Part shown: positions 46,033 to 55,424 of the stretch, piece by piece
How positions within the stretch are numbered: the first letter of the stretch is position 1
Layout: the number at the start of each line of letters is the position of its first letter
Program-made: the position numbers and the translations under genes
Source of the DNA: Halomonas sp. ML-15
Lineage (GTDB): Bacteria > Pseudomonadota > Gammaproteobacteria > Pseudomonadales > Halomonadaceae
Direction: 5' to 3'
Length of the DNA: 64,000 bases
Assembly: GCF_014779595.1 (NCBI RefSeq)
Contig: NZ_JACXZT010000019.1
Coordinates: 1,209,808 to 1,273,807 of the forward strand
Notes under the pieces: generated by a model
Database searches by the model: none
Told to the model about the DNA's origin: nothing
What the model saw: the letters and a program-made list of their open reading frames with translations, nothing else

Positions 46033-46056
46033 GAGCGCCCCCTTTTGGGGGCGTTC
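46033..46056 (+). terminator. Hairpin terminator after katG
   Basis: GAGCGCCCCC (46033-46042) pairs with GGGGGCGTTC (46047-46056), with one G-U pair and a TTTT loop, 20 nt after the stop. Confidence 0.65.
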
Positions 46057-46191
46057 GTGTATCTGCCACTCTCCCACGACCTACAGCCCTGGGAACGAAG
46101 CATGTAGAATAGCGCTATGCTCTCGGTGGCTGGAGGCCGTTGCCCTCCCCCCACCCCATTCGTGCCTTTGCCATCCAAGGCAGGCAACAGC

Positions 46192-46584
46192 ATGGAGCCG
46201 TCGTTTCCCATGGCCCTCTATCTGCTCGTTTTCGGTGTCTGCATACTGATCTTCGGCAGTATGATCGGCATTTTGCTGCTATCACGCACGCCCCGCTATC
46301 GCACCGAGCCCAAGCACCTGCTGGAGATCTTCGACAAGACGCTGGAAGGCAAGGCCAGTGAGACGGAGTGGAACGTGGTGGTGGGGTACCCGGTACGTCA
46401 TGACGACTACCTCGAGAGCGTCCGCCGCCGCGCCCAGCGTTTAATGGACGAACACGGCCGCCCCTGGCAAGCCGCCCGCGGGCAGCCGCTGCTCTCCAAG
46501 GCCGGCTGTGAGGAGCTTGCCGCCCTGCGTGAGCACTTGGCATCGCACACCGCGCTGAGAGACAAGCAGCACTTCGACGCCTGA
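46192..46584 (+). CDS. Hypothetical single-pass membrane protein
   Basis: I do not recognise the family. From the ATG at 46192 the product has 130 residues; an ATG at 46210 and the longer frame from 46117 are alternatives. A hydrophobic helix at about residues 7-30 (ALYLLVFGVCILIFG) is followed by a charged cytoplasmic part with LLEIFDKTLEGKASETEWN and an Arg-rich helix (ESVRRRAQRLMDEHGRPW). It lies between katG and an AraC regulator, with no evident link to either. Confidence 0.6.
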   Translation: MEPSFPMALYLLVFGVCILIFGSMIGILLLSRTPRYRTEPKHLLEIFDKTLEGKASETEWNVVVGYPVRHDDYLESVRRRAQRLMDEHGRPWQAARGQPLLSKAGCEELAALREHLASHTALRDKQHFDA

Positions 46585-46659
46585 GCACGTGGCAACCTGC
46601 CCCTCGCCGGGTACAATGGGTTACGTCTGACGCGCAGTCCCCCACTCGGAGGTGACGCC

Positions 46660-47478
46660 ATGCCCAGTGTCATCCGCTTGATGCCTCTCGATAACACCAT
46701 CAAGCATCATGCCCACGACTACCACCAGATGGTGATCGGCCTGTCAGGTCATGCCGAATTCGAGATCGAAGGCATGGGCGGCTCCATCGCCGCGCTCTCG
46801 GGCTGTATCGTGCCGGCCAACCATGTTCACTATTACGAGGGCGTCGGCGACAATCGGCAGCTGATTCTCGATCTGCCGCTGGACGCCCCGTCGCTGAGCG
46901 GCCCGCACCGCGAGCTGATGAGGCTCTTCGACGCCCCCCGCTTCTTCGCCCTCGACGAGCCGCTGCGTCAGTATCTGACCTTCCTGACCCAGGAGCTTAC
47001 CCAGCCGTATCAGCGCCAGCAGCCGCAGGGGAGCCCTCAAGGCGATCTGCTGGCGGCCACCCTGCTCGGTTGCCTGCATGCCCGCCTGCACCCCGACCTC
47101 CCCAGCCAATCCCAGCCACAGCGCCTGGATATTCAACTGATCGATCGCTTCATCCAGCACCACCTCAGTGAACGCCTGACGGTCGCCGACATGGCTGCCG
47201 AAGCCTGCCTCAGCGAAGCACACTTCAGCGCCTGCTTCCGCGAACAGACCGGCCTCACACCCTACCAATACCTGCTGCGTCAACGCCTGGGGGCCGCTCG
47301 CCAGCTGCTGACCTCGACCCGGTTGCCACTGTCACACATCGCAGAGCGCACCGGCTTCGCCAATCAGAGCGCGCTATCTCACGCCTTCCGTCGCGCCTTC
47401 GGCCACCCCCCTAGCCAGCTACGTCAACGCGGCGCCGCCGAAGTCATTCACCGCGACCACCTTGCGACCAAAGTCTAA
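46660..47478 (+). CDS. AraC-family regulator next to putA
   Basis: This 272-residue protein has an N-terminal cupin sensor domain (IKHHAHDYHQMVIGLSGHAE) and two C-terminal helix-turn-helix motifs (LTVADMAAEACLSEAHFSACF and LPLSHIAERTGFANQSALSHAF). A GGAGG ribosome site precedes the ATG. Placed 200 bp before putA, whose product lacks the DNA-binding domain that autoregulating PutA proteins have, it is the best candidate activator of proline catabolism here. That link is inference from position. Confidence 0.9.
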   Translation: MPSVIRLMPLDNTIKHHAHDYHQMVIGLSGHAEFEIEGMGGSIAALSGCIVPANHVHYYEGVGDNRQLILDLPLDAPSLSGPHRELMRLFDAPRFFALDEPLRQYLTFLTQELTQPYQRQQPQGSPQGDLLAATLLGCLHARLHPDLPSQSQPQRLDIQLIDRFIQHHLSERLTVADMAAEACLSEAHFSACFREQTGLTPYQYLLRQRLGAARQLLTSTRLPLSHIAERTGFANQSALSHAFRRAFGHPPSQLRQRGAAEVIHRDHLATKV

Positions 47479-47604
47479 CGCCTTGCCCGCCAACGCCAAG
47501 CTTCCCCGTTTTTAACAAATCCTGCCGGGAAATTGGCAAGACGCTGATGCCCTTCCCATCCTATCTTCTGGACATCACCGTTCACGTCGGGGTGCATCCC
47601 TGGT

Positions 47605-47634
47605 CGAGCGAGGCGGCCTTGTCCGCCTCGCTCG
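47605..47634 (+). promoter_or_regulatory. Perfect 12-bp stem-loop in the putA leader
   Basis: CGAGCGAGGCGG (47605-47616) and CCGCCTCGCTCG (47623-47634) pair perfectly around CCTTGT. The structure lies 44 nt before the putA start and has no U-run, so it may be an attenuator, an mRNA stabiliser or the terminator of the AraC gene. Confidence 0.55.
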
Positions 47635-47678
47635 TCGTTGCCAGGCCCTGCCCGACCGCCAACTGCAGGGAGTTTGTC

Positions 47679-50600
47679 ATGCTGAATGCCAACAATATGC
47701 TGGATGCCTCGACTTGGCAGCAGGATCTCGAGGCGCTCTTTGCTCGCATCAGTGAGCACTACATCGTCGACGAGGATGCCTTCGTCGAAGAGCTGGTCCA
47801 GCGTCTCAGCGCCGATAAAGACGACTTCCGCCGTATCGCCTCCAAGACCGCCGAGCTGGTGCGCGAAGTGCGCGAGATGGACACCGCCGTCGACTCCATC
47901 GACGAGCTGCTGCAGCAGTACAGCCTGGATACCCATGAAGGGCTGATGCTGATGTGCCTGGCCGAGGCGATGCTGCGAATTCCCGACAAGGCCACCGCCG
48001 ATGCGCTGATCGAGGACAAGCTGGGGCCTGCCGACTGGAAGTCGCACCTCGGCCAGAGCGAGTCGTGGTTCGTCAACGCCTCGACCTGGGGGCTGCTGAT
48101 GACCGGCCGAGTGATCAACCTCGACCACCCCCGCGACGGCAAGCCAGCCAACTTTATCAACAAGCTGGTCAACCGTATGGGCGAGCCGGTGATCCGTAGC
48201 GCCATGTACCAGGCGATGAAGATCATGGGCAAACAGTTCGTGCTCGGACGCGATATCGACGAGGCGCTCAAGCGATCCAAGCCACTGTTCGACAAGGGCT
48301 ACACCTACTCCTACGACATGCTCGGCGAGGCTGCCCGCACCCGCCGCGATGCCGCCAAGTATTTCGACGACTACGCCCGCGCCATCCAGCAGGTCGGCAA
48401 GACCAGCAAGGCGCTACCGACCAAGACACCGGCACCCTCGATTTCGATCAAGCTCTCGGCCCTGCACCCGCGCTATGAGTTCGGGCGCCGCGAGCAGGTG
48501 CTCGAGGAACTGGTGAGCAGCGTGCGTGAACTTGCCGCCATGGCCCGCGAGCGCGACGTGGCCATCACCATCGATGCCGAAGAAGTCGACCGCCTGGAGC
48601 TGTCGCTGGAGGTGTTCCGTGCCGTGCTCGAGAGCGACACCTGCCGCGGCTGGGGGCATTTCGGGCTGGTGGTCCAGGCTTACTCGAAGCGTGCCATGCC
48701 GGTGCTGCACTACCTTAACCGCCTGGCCGAGCAGCAGGGCGACGAGATCCCCATTCGTCTGGTCAAGGGCGCTTACTGGGATAGCGAGATCAAGGAGTCG
48801 CAGCAACTCGGGGTTGACGGCTACCCGGTCTATACCCGCAAGGCGTCCACCGATGTCGCCTATCTGGTGTGCGCGCAGTTCCTGCTCTCCGACAACACCC
48901 GTGGACGGATCTTCCCGCAGTTCGCCACCCACAACGCACACACCATCAGTGCCATTCTCGAACAGGCCAACGACGTCAACCGGGCGTTCGAATTCCAGCG
49001 CCTGCACGGCATGGGTGAAGCCTTGTATGACGCGGCCCTGGCGCGTGCCCCCCAAGGCACCTACTGCCGTATCTATGCCCCGGTGGGCGCCCACAAGGAC
49101 CTGCTGCCCTACCTGGTGCGCCGACTGCTGGAGAACGGTGCCAACTCATCGTTCGTCCACCAGTTGGTCGACCCCAAGGTGCCCATCGAGTCGCTGTGCG
49201 TTCACCCGGTAGAGGCCCTCGAGCAGTATTCTAGCTATGCCAACCCCAGGATCGTGCTGCCGCGGGATATCTTCGGCGCCGGTCGCAAGAACTCGCAGGG
49301 AGTGAACTTGAACATCCGCAGCCAGTATCAGCCGCTCATGGATAAGATGGCCGACTTCATGGACCAGCAGCACCACGTCAAGCCGCTGCTGGCCTTCGAC
49401 GTGGCCGATGATCCCGCCAACACCCATGCGGTCAAAGCTCCCTACGACCGCCGTCAGTCGGTCGGCAGCGTGCAGTGGACCACTGCCGAGCAGGCCGCCA
49501 AGGCCGTGGATGCGGCCTGGGCCGCCTTCCCACGCTGGGACGCCACACCGGTGGCCGAGCGGGCTGCCATCATTCGCCGCCTCGGCGACCTGATGGAGCG
49601 CCATATGGCCGAGCTGATGACGCTGTGTTCGCGGGAGGGTGGCAAGCTGCTCACCGACGGCGTCGACGAGATCAAGGAGGCGGTGGACTTCTGCCGCTAC
49701 TACGCCATGCGCGCGGAGGAGCTATTTGCCGACCCCACCGCCCTGCCTGGCCCCACCGGTGAATCCAACCACCTTCAATTGGGCGGCAAGGGAGTGTTCG
49801 CCGCCATCAGCCCGTGGAACTTCCCGGTAGCGATCTTCTGTGGTCAGGTCGTCGCTGCCGCGGTGGCCGGCAACACCGTGCTGGCCAAGCCCGCCGAGCA
49901 GACCTCGATCGTCGCCCACCGGGTAATCGAGCTACTACATGAAGCCGGCATGCCCCGCGACGTGGTGCAGCTGCTGCCCGGCGACGGCCCCACCGTGGGC
50001 AGCGTGCTCAGCGGCGACCCGCGCATCACCGGCGTGGTGTTCACCGGCGGCACCGATACCGCGCAGATCATCAACCGCGCCCTGGCGGCCCGCGAGGGCG
50101 CCCCGCTGCCCACCCTGATCGCCGAGACCGGCGGCATGAACGCGATGATCGTCGACTCCACCGCCCTGCCCGAGCAGGTGGTCGCCGATGTGATCCAGTC
50201 AGCCTTCCAGAGCGCCGGCCAGCGCTGCTCGGCGCTGCGCGTGCTCTACCTGCAGGACGACGTGGCCGATCGTGTGCTGGAAATCCTCGATGGCGCCATG
50301 GACGAGCTGCATGTCGGCGATCCTCGCGAGCTGGGCACCGATGTGGGCCCGGTGATCGACGAGGATGCGCGCAAGGGCCTCAATGCCCATATCGACAAGC
50401 TCAAGGCCGAGAAACGCCTGCTCGCCGAGACCCGCCTGGACCCCGCCCACACCGCCGACGGCACCTTCGTGGCCCCGATGGCCTTCCAGATCGACGGCAT
50501 CGAGGCGCTGGAGCGCGAACAGTTCGGCCCGATTCTGCACGTGGTGCGCTACAAGGCCAGTGAGCTGGACAAGGTGATCGAATCGATCAACGGTCGCGGT

Positions 50601-50870
50601 TACGGACTGACCTTCGGGGTGCACAGCCGCAATGAATCCTTTGCCAACGCCATTGCAGAGAAAATTCGGGTTGGTAATGTGTATATCAACCGCAATATCA
50701 TCGGCGCCGTCGTCGGCGTGCAGCCATTTGGTGGTCAGGGCCTCTCCGGTACCGGCCCCAAGGCGGGTGGGCCCCACTACCTGCTGCGCTTTGCCACCGA
50801 AAAGACGGTAACGGTGAATACCGCCGCCCTAGGTGGCAATGCCTCGCTGCTGGCACTCGGCGACGAGTAG
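47679..50870 (+). CDS. putA: Bifunctional proline dehydrogenase / P5C dehydrogenase PutA
   Basis: The ATG at 47679 (Shine-Dalgarno CAGGGAG) gives 1063 residues. A proline dehydrogenase domain with FAD (ITIDAEEVDRLELSLEVF, RLVKGAYWDSEI, FATHNAHTI) occupies roughly residues 80-480. The aldehyde dehydrogenase domain follows with ISPWNFPVAIF, catalytic Glu in ETGGMNAMIVD and catalytic Cys in SAGQRCSALRV. It converts proline to glutamate through P5C at the membrane. No ribbon-helix-helix domain is seen at the N terminus, so it is not a self-regulating PutA. Confidence 0.97.
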   Translation: MLNANNMLDASTWQQDLEALFARISEHYIVDEDAFVEELVQRLSADKDDFRRIASKTAELVREVREMDTAVDSIDELLQQYSLDTHEGLMLMCLAEAMLRIPDKATADALIEDKLGPADWKSHLGQSESWFVNASTWGLLMTGRVINLDHPRDGKPANFINKLVNRMGEPVIRSAMYQAMKIMGKQFVLGRDIDEALKRSKPLFDKGYTYSYDMLGEAARTRRDAAKYFDDYARAIQQVGKTSKALPTKTPAPSISIKLSALHPRYEFGRREQVLEELVSSVRELAAMARERDVAITIDAEEVDRLELSLEVFRAVLESDTCRGWGHFGLVVQAYSKRAMPVLHYLNRLAEQQGDEIPIRLVKGAYWDSEIKESQQLGVDGYPVYTRKASTDVAYLVCAQFLLSDNTRGRIFPQFATHNAHTISAILEQANDVNRAFEFQRLHGMGEALYDAALARAPQGTYCRIYAPVGAHKDLLPYLVRRLLENGANSSFVHQLVDPKVPIESLCVHPVEALEQYSSYANPRIVLPRDIFGAGRKNSQGVNLNIRSQYQPLMDKMADFMDQQHHVKPLLAFDVADDPANTHAVKAPYDRRQSVGSVQWTTAEQAAKAVDAAWAAFPRWDATPVAERAAIIRRLGDLMERHMAELMTLCSREGGKLLTDGVDEIKEAVDFCRYYAMRAEELFADPTALPGPTGESNHLQLGGKGVFAAISPWNFPVAIFCGQVVAAAVAGNTVLAKPAEQTSIVAHRVIELLHEAGMPRDVVQLLPGDGPTVGSVLSGDPRITGVVFTGGTDTAQIINRALAAREGAPLPTLIAETGGMNAMIVDSTALPEQVVADVIQSAFQSAGQRCSALRVLYLQDDVADRVLEILDGAMDELHVGDPRELGTDVGPVIDEDARKGLNAHIDKLKAEKRLLAETRLDPAHTADGTFVAPMAFQIDGIEALEREQFGPILHVVRYKASELDKVIESINGRGYGLTFGVHSRNESFANAIAEKIRVGNVYINRNIIGAVVGVQPFGGQGLSGTGPKAGGPHYLLRFATEKTVTVNTAALGGNASLLALGDE

Positions 50871-50949
50871 TGCAGCGTGCGCCCCGGATCGCTCGATCCG
50901 GGGCGCCTGGACGGCACATGACACTTCACAATATCAATAGGATACGCTC

Positions 50950-51060
50950 ATGACCCCCGGCATTTTCTTTGGCCTGATCGGCCTCCCCAGCCTGTTGATC
51001 GCAGCCTCCCTCGCCTGCTACGTGATTCAGGGCAAGCGCGACCAGCAGCGCAACACCTGA
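50950..51060 (+). CDS. 36-residue membrane peptide between putA and a symporter gene
   Basis: An ATG with ATAGGA upstream starts MTPGIFFGLIGLPSLLIAAS, a single hydrophobic helix, and ends with a basic tail (VIQGKRDQQRNT). The gene lies 79 nt after putA and 58 nt before the symporter, in the same direction. Composition (one helix, positive-inside tail) supports a small subunit or regulator of the transporter. I know no described homologue. Confidence 0.6.
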   Translation: MTPGIFFGLIGLPSLLIAASLACYVIQGKRDQQRNT

Positions 51061-51118
51061 CCCTTTTGCTTCTCTCTCCCTGCCCAAACAACAACCTATG
51101 TGATGCAAGGATACTGAC

Positions 51119-52624
51119 ATGACGGCGGAACCCGTTACCCTACTCGTGTTTGGCGCCTATCTGGTGTTTCTGGTCATTATCGGGCTGGCCAGCTCCAAGA
51201 AGAGCGCCGGCGGCCTCGAGGACTTCTTCCTCGCCGGCCGCAACCTCAACAAATGGACCGTAGCGCTGAGTGCTGTCAGCTCCGGACGCAGTGGCTGGTT
51301 GATACTCGGCGTCAGCGGCATGGCGTTCCTGTCTGGCTTCCAGGCCATCTGGGCGATCGCCGGCTATATTACCGCCGAGATCGTGATGTTCTTCTTCGTC
51401 GCCCGGCGTTTTCGCGAGTACAGCCAGGCCACCGGCAGCCTGACCATCCCAGACCTGCTCGAGTCGCGCTTTCCCGGCGGCAGCAAGGCACTGCGAGTGG
51501 TCAGCGCACTGATCCTGGTATTCTTCATGGTCGCCTATGTCGGCAGCCAGGTGGTCGCCGGCGGCACCGCCTTCTCCAGCACCATGGGGCTGTCGCAGAC
51601 CGGCGGAATGTGGCTGACCGCCGCCATCCTGCTGTTTTACGTGATGATCGGCGGCTTCCATGCGGTCAGCAAGACCGATGTGCTGCAGGCCGGCTTCATG
51701 TTCGCCTCACTGGTGATTCTGCCGATTATCGCCATCATCAATCTTGGCGGTTTCGGGCCGATCCTCGAGGCGATGCAGACCCAGGGAGCGGGCTTCGTCG
51801 ACCCCTTCGCCTTCTCCGCTGGCGCCATTCTCGGCCTGCTCGGCATCGGTTTCGGCAGCCCCGGCAATCCGCACATCCTGGTGCGCTACATGTCGCTGAA
51901 GAACGTTAGCGAAATGCGCCAGGCAGCACTGATCTCCTCGCTGTGGAATGTGATCATGGGCTGGGGCGCGGTAATGATCGGCATCATCGGTCGCGTCTAT
52001 TTTCCCGAAGTCGACATGCTGCCTGACGGCAACCATGAGGCGATCTTCACCAGCCTCGGCCAGGAACTGCTCAGCCCGCTGCTGATGGGTGTGCTGCTGG
52101 TAGCGATTCTGGCGGCGATCATGTCCTCGGCTGACAGCCAGCTGCTGGTCGGGGCCAGCGCACTGGTCCGCGATATCTATGACAAGCTGATCCATCGCGG
52201 TGAGGAGATTTCCCAGACCCGTCTGGTGGCCTACAGCCGCCTGGCCACGGCGTCCATCATGTTGCTCGCCGTGCTGCTGGCCTTCTCGGCCGAGACCTTC
52301 GTGTTCTGGCTGGTGCTGTTCGCCTGGGGTGGCCTCGGCGCCTGCTTCGGCCCGGTGCTGCTGCTGACCCTGTATTGGAAGAAGTTGACCCGCCAAGGCA
52401 GCCTGTGGGGCATGCTGGCCGGCCTGATCGCCGTATTGATGGGCTCCCAGCAGCCAGCCTGGACCTACGCCTTCCTGCCCGACATCAACAACCTGTTCGC
52501 CACCATCCTGTTCGGCATCACCAACGCTGCGGTACCCGGCTTCCTGATCTCAGCACTGGTTGCCATCGTGGTCAGCCAGTTGACCTACCGCGAAACCAAC
52601 GACCAGACCGCCACCGAACGCTGA
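51119..52624 (+). CDS. Sodium:solute symporter (SSS family, PutP-like)
   Basis: The 501-residue protein has about thirteen transmembrane helices. Segments SSGRSGWLILGVSGMAFLSG and AILAAIMSSADSQLLVGASAL are characteristic of the SSS family, including the sodium-site serines. It is related to PutP but differs from the second symporter at 53563, with which it shares the operon region. It may transport proline or another solute such as a betaine. Confidence 0.92.
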   Translation: MTAEPVTLLVFGAYLVFLVIIGLASSKKSAGGLEDFFLAGRNLNKWTVALSAVSSGRSGWLILGVSGMAFLSGFQAIWAIAGYITAEIVMFFFVARRFREYSQATGSLTIPDLLESRFPGGSKALRVVSALILVFFMVAYVGSQVVAGGTAFSSTMGLSQTGGMWLTAAILLFYVMIGGFHAVSKTDVLQAGFMFASLVILPIIAIINLGGFGPILEAMQTQGAGFVDPFAFSAGAILGLLGIGFGSPGNPHILVRYMSLKNVSEMRQAALISSLWNVIMGWGAVMIGIIGRVYFPEVDMLPDGNHEAIFTSLGQELLSPLLMGVLLVAILAAIMSSADSQLLVGASALVRDIYDKLIHRGEEISQTRLVAYSRLATASIMLLAVLLAFSAETFVFWLVLFAWGGLGACFGPVLLLTLYWKKLTRQGSLWGMLAGLIAVLMGSQQPAWTYAFLPDINNLFATILFGITNAAVPGFLISALVAIVVSQLTYRETNDQTATER

Positions 52625-52691
52625 GCCGTCATCGGCGCCGCCGCGTGCGGTGCCATTGGCGACACGCCCCAGGCGGAGGAGCGCAAGAATT

Positions 52692-53513
52692 ATGCACAAG
52701 ACGATAGCCTTCATTGGCGCCGGCAATATGGCCAGCGCGATCTTCGGCGGCATGATCGACGGCGGCTACCCCGCCGCTGCGATCATCGCCACCTCCCCCG
52801 ATGAAACCATGCTGGCGCCACTGCGTGAGCGCTACGGCATTCGCACTCAGACCGACAACGCCACCGCCGTCAGCGAGGCCGATGTGGTAGTGCTGGCGGT
52901 AAAACCGCAGATCATGCGCCAGGTCTGCGAGCCGCTCCGCAAAACGGTCCAGGACCGCAAGCCGCTGATCGTATCGGTGGCTGCCGGCCTCGAGGCGGCC
53001 ACCCTGGAAGGCTGGCTGGGCGGTGAACTGGCGGTCATTCGCTGTATGCCCAACACCCCCTCGCTGGTCGGTGCTGGCGCCTCAGGGCTATTCGCCAACT
53101 CACGCGTCAGTGCCGAGCAGCGCGAGCTGGCTGGTGAACTGCTGAGCGCCGTAGGACTGGTGGAGTGGGTCGAAGAAGAAGCGCTGCTGAATGCCGTCAC
53201 CGCGGTCTCAGGTAGTGGCCCGGCCTACTTCTTCCTGTTCTTCGAAGCCATGGAAGAAGCCGGCGTGAAACTCGGGCTGCCGCGTGAAACGGCCCGCCGC
53301 CTGGCACTGCAGACCGGCTTCGGTGCGGCCAGCATGGCGCTGCAGAGCGAGCACGAGCCGGCCCAGCTGAAGCGCAACGTAATGTCGCCGCAGGGTGCTA
53401 CAGAACGCGCCATCCAGCACTTCGAAGACGCCGAACTCCGCCAGATCGTCGAGGGAGCCATGCAGGCCTGTGCCGCGCGTGCCCAAGAGATGGCCAAGGA
53501 TTTCGGCAAGTAA
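52692..53513 (+). CDS. proC: Pyrroline-5-carboxylate reductase
   Basis: The ATG at 52692 gives 273 residues, the normal ProC length. The NAD(P) motif IAFIGAGNMASAIFGGMI opens the protein and the diagnostic LNAVTAVSGSGPAYFFLF lies near residue 165. It reduces P5C to proline, the last step of proline synthesis. It is placed between two proline-type symporters and downstream of putA, so synthesis and breakdown genes are interleaved. A GGAGGAG ribosome site lies upstream. Confidence 0.97.
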   Translation: MHKTIAFIGAGNMASAIFGGMIDGGYPAAAIIATSPDETMLAPLRERYGIRTQTDNATAVSEADVVVLAVKPQIMRQVCEPLRKTVQDRKPLIVSVAAGLEAATLEGWLGGELAVIRCMPNTPSLVGAGASGLFANSRVSAEQRELAGELLSAVGLVEWVEEEALLNAVTAVSGSGPAYFFLFFEAMEEAGVKLGLPRETARRLALQTGFGAASMALQSEHEPAQLKRNVMSPQGATERAIQHFEDAELRQIVEGAMQACAARAQEMAKDFGK

Positions 53514-53562
53514 GCAATCACGGCGCCCCTGGCGCGTCATTCGCCCCAAGAGGACACTTTTC

Positions 53563-55041
53563 ATGGTCCAGAACAACATCACCATTGGCCTGACGTTCGG
53601 CGTCTACCTGCTGGTCATGCTCGGCATCGGTATCGTCGCCTACAGGCGTACCACCAACCTCTCCGACTATATCCTCGGTGGTCGCTCGCTGGGCCCCTGG
53701 ACCTCGGCGATCTCTGCCGGCGCATCGGACATGTCGGGCTGGCTGCTACTGGGCCTGCCTGGGGCGGCCTACGTCAGCGGCATCTCGGCGAGCTGGATCG
53801 CCGTGGGCCTGCTGATCGGCACCTGGCTCAACTGGCTGATCGTCGCCCGCCGCCTGCGTGTCTACAGCTTCCGTGCCAGCGATTCATTGACGCTGCCGGA
53901 CTTCTTCGCCAACCGTTTCAACGACAACACCCAGTTGCTGCGGGTGATCTCGGCGATCTTCATCCTGGTATTCTTCCTGTTCTATACCAGCTCCGGGCTG
54001 GTCGCCGGTGGGCGCCTGTTCGAGACGGTATTCGGTTTTGATTACACTCTTGCGGTCACCGTCGGCACCCTGGCAATCATCTTCTATACCTTCTTCGGCG
54101 GCTTCCTGGCCGTCTCCTGGACCGACCTGATCCAGGGCCTGATGATGGCTGCGGCGCTGGCCATCGTGCCGATCATCGCCTTCAGCGACCTGGGTGGTGC
54201 CAGCGGCGCCGGCGCGGCACTCGCCGCCGAGAGTGAGTACATGCTGTCGTGGTTCCGCGATGCCTCTACCGGTGAAGCCCTCACCGCCATGGGCATTATC
54301 AGCTCGCTGGCCTGGGGCCTGGGCTACTTCGGTCAGCCGCACATCCTGGCACGCTTTGCCGCCATCCGTAGCGAAGACGACATCCCCACCGCACGGCGCA
54401 TCGCCGTCAGCTGGTCGGCGCTGTGCCTGGTGGCCGCTATTGCAGTGGGCCTGCTCGGGGTAGGCTTCGTGTCTCGCGAGCTAGGCGACGGCGAGACGGT
54501 GTTCATGGTGATGGTCAACCTGATCTTCCATCCGGTGATCGCCGGTATCCTGCTAGCCGCCATCCTGGCCGCGGTGATGTCTACCGCCGACTCTCAGCTG
54601 CTGGTCTCCTCCTCAGCGCTCACCGATGACTTCTACAAGGCGATCTTCCGCAAGGACGCCTCGCAGTCGGAGCTGGTGTGGGTCGGCCGCTTTGCAGTCA
54701 TCGGCATCGCCGTACTCGCCTACCTGCTGGCGCTCAACCCCGATGCCACCGTACTCGACCTGGTCTCCTATGCCTGGGCCGGCTTCGGTGCGGCCTTCGG
54801 TCCGGCACTCATCATGTCGCTGTTCTGGCGGCGCATGAATCAGTGGGGCGCGCTGGCCGGCATCATCGTCGGCGGTATCACCGTGGTGGTCTGGGCCGAG
54901 CTGTCCGGCGGCCTGTTCGACCTCTACGAGATCGTGCCCGGCGTGGTCTTCGCCTACCTCGCCATCGTCGCCGTCAGCCTGATGACCGACGAACCGGCGT
55001 CCAGCGTGACCGCCGAATTCGATGCCATAGACCGCAGCTAA
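53563..55041 (+). CDS. putP: Sodium/proline symporter PutP
   Basis: The ATG at 53563 gives 492 residues. The PutP motifs are LSDYILGGRSLGPWTSAISA, GASDMSGWLLLGLPGAAY, and MSTADSQLLVSSSALTDDFY, together with GLGYFGQPHILARF. PutP imports proline with sodium at the inner membrane, for carbon use and as an osmoprotectant. The gene is 49 nt after proC and ends in a strong terminator. Confidence 0.95.
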   Translation: MVQNNITIGLTFGVYLLVMLGIGIVAYRRTTNLSDYILGGRSLGPWTSAISAGASDMSGWLLLGLPGAAYVSGISASWIAVGLLIGTWLNWLIVARRLRVYSFRASDSLTLPDFFANRFNDNTQLLRVISAIFILVFFLFYTSSGLVAGGRLFETVFGFDYTLAVTVGTLAIIFYTFFGGFLAVSWTDLIQGLMMAAALAIVPIIAFSDLGGASGAGAALAAESEYMLSWFRDASTGEALTAMGIISSLAWGLGYFGQPHILARFAAIRSEDDIPTARRIAVSWSALCLVAAIAVGLLGVGFVSRELGDGETVFMVMVNLIFHPVIAGILLAAILAAVMSTADSQLLVSSSALTDDFYKAIFRKDASQSELVWVGRFAVIGIAVLAYLLALNPDATVLDLVSYAWAGFGAAFGPALIMSLFWRRMNQWGALAGIIVGGITVVVWAELSGGLFDLYEIVPGVVFAYLAIVAVSLMTDEPASSVTAEFDAIDRS

Positions 55042-55055
55042 TCGCCGCACCCTGA

Positions 55056-55089
55056 ACGCAAGGAGCCGCCTACGGGCGGCTCCTTGCGT
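55056..55089. terminator. Strong bidirectional hairpin after putP
   Basis: ACGCAAGGAGCCGCC (55056-55070) and GGCGGCTCCTTGCGT (55075-55089) form a perfect 15-bp stem closed by the stable C(UACG)G tetraloop. It lies between convergent putP and the gene at 55119. Confidence 0.85.
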
Positions 55090-55118
55090 TGCGACTCTTA
55101 TCTGCCAAATATCCGGCC

Positions 55119-55424
55119 TCAGCCACCTCCCCATAGCCCCCGCGCCAGTACGACCAACGTGAAGGCTCCCAGCAGCCACCAGCAAAGCGGTGGCCCCAGC
55201 AACCGGCGCAGCCGGCCTCGCTGGGGTACCAGTCCAGCTCCCAGGCTGAAGCCCGCGCCCAGCGCCCAGATCCCAAGTACAATCAGTGGCAACCGCCAGA
55301 CCATCGCCAGCCCACTGAGCAGCTCAGGGCGCCACAACAGCCATAGTGCGAGCAGCGTCGAGATCCCCATCGCCACCAGCGGTGCCTGAGGCAGTCCGGC
55401 AAGGCGTGTCGCAAAGCTTGGCAT
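55119..55424 (-). CDS. Small multi-pass membrane protein
   Basis: The 101-residue product is mostly hydrophobic, with three helices (ALVAMGISTLLALWLLW region, LPLIVLGIWALGAGFSLGAG and LCWWLLGAFTLVVLA) separated by a basic loop (QRGRLRRLLG). Its composition recalls YbgE-like cyd-operon proteins, but no cyd genes are near and I would not assign it. It is convergent with putP. Confidence 0.65.
   Translation of the reverse strand: MPSFATRLAGLPQAPLVAMGISTLLALWLLWRPELLSGLAMVWRLPLIVLGIWALGAGFSLGAGLVPQRGRLRRLLGPPLCWWLLGAFTLVVLARGLWGGG

Noticed and set aside
47534-47555. Sigma-54 promoter (TTGGCAAG...TGATGC) before putA
   Set aside because: The distance between the GG and GC elements is two bases too long for a -24/-12 promoter.
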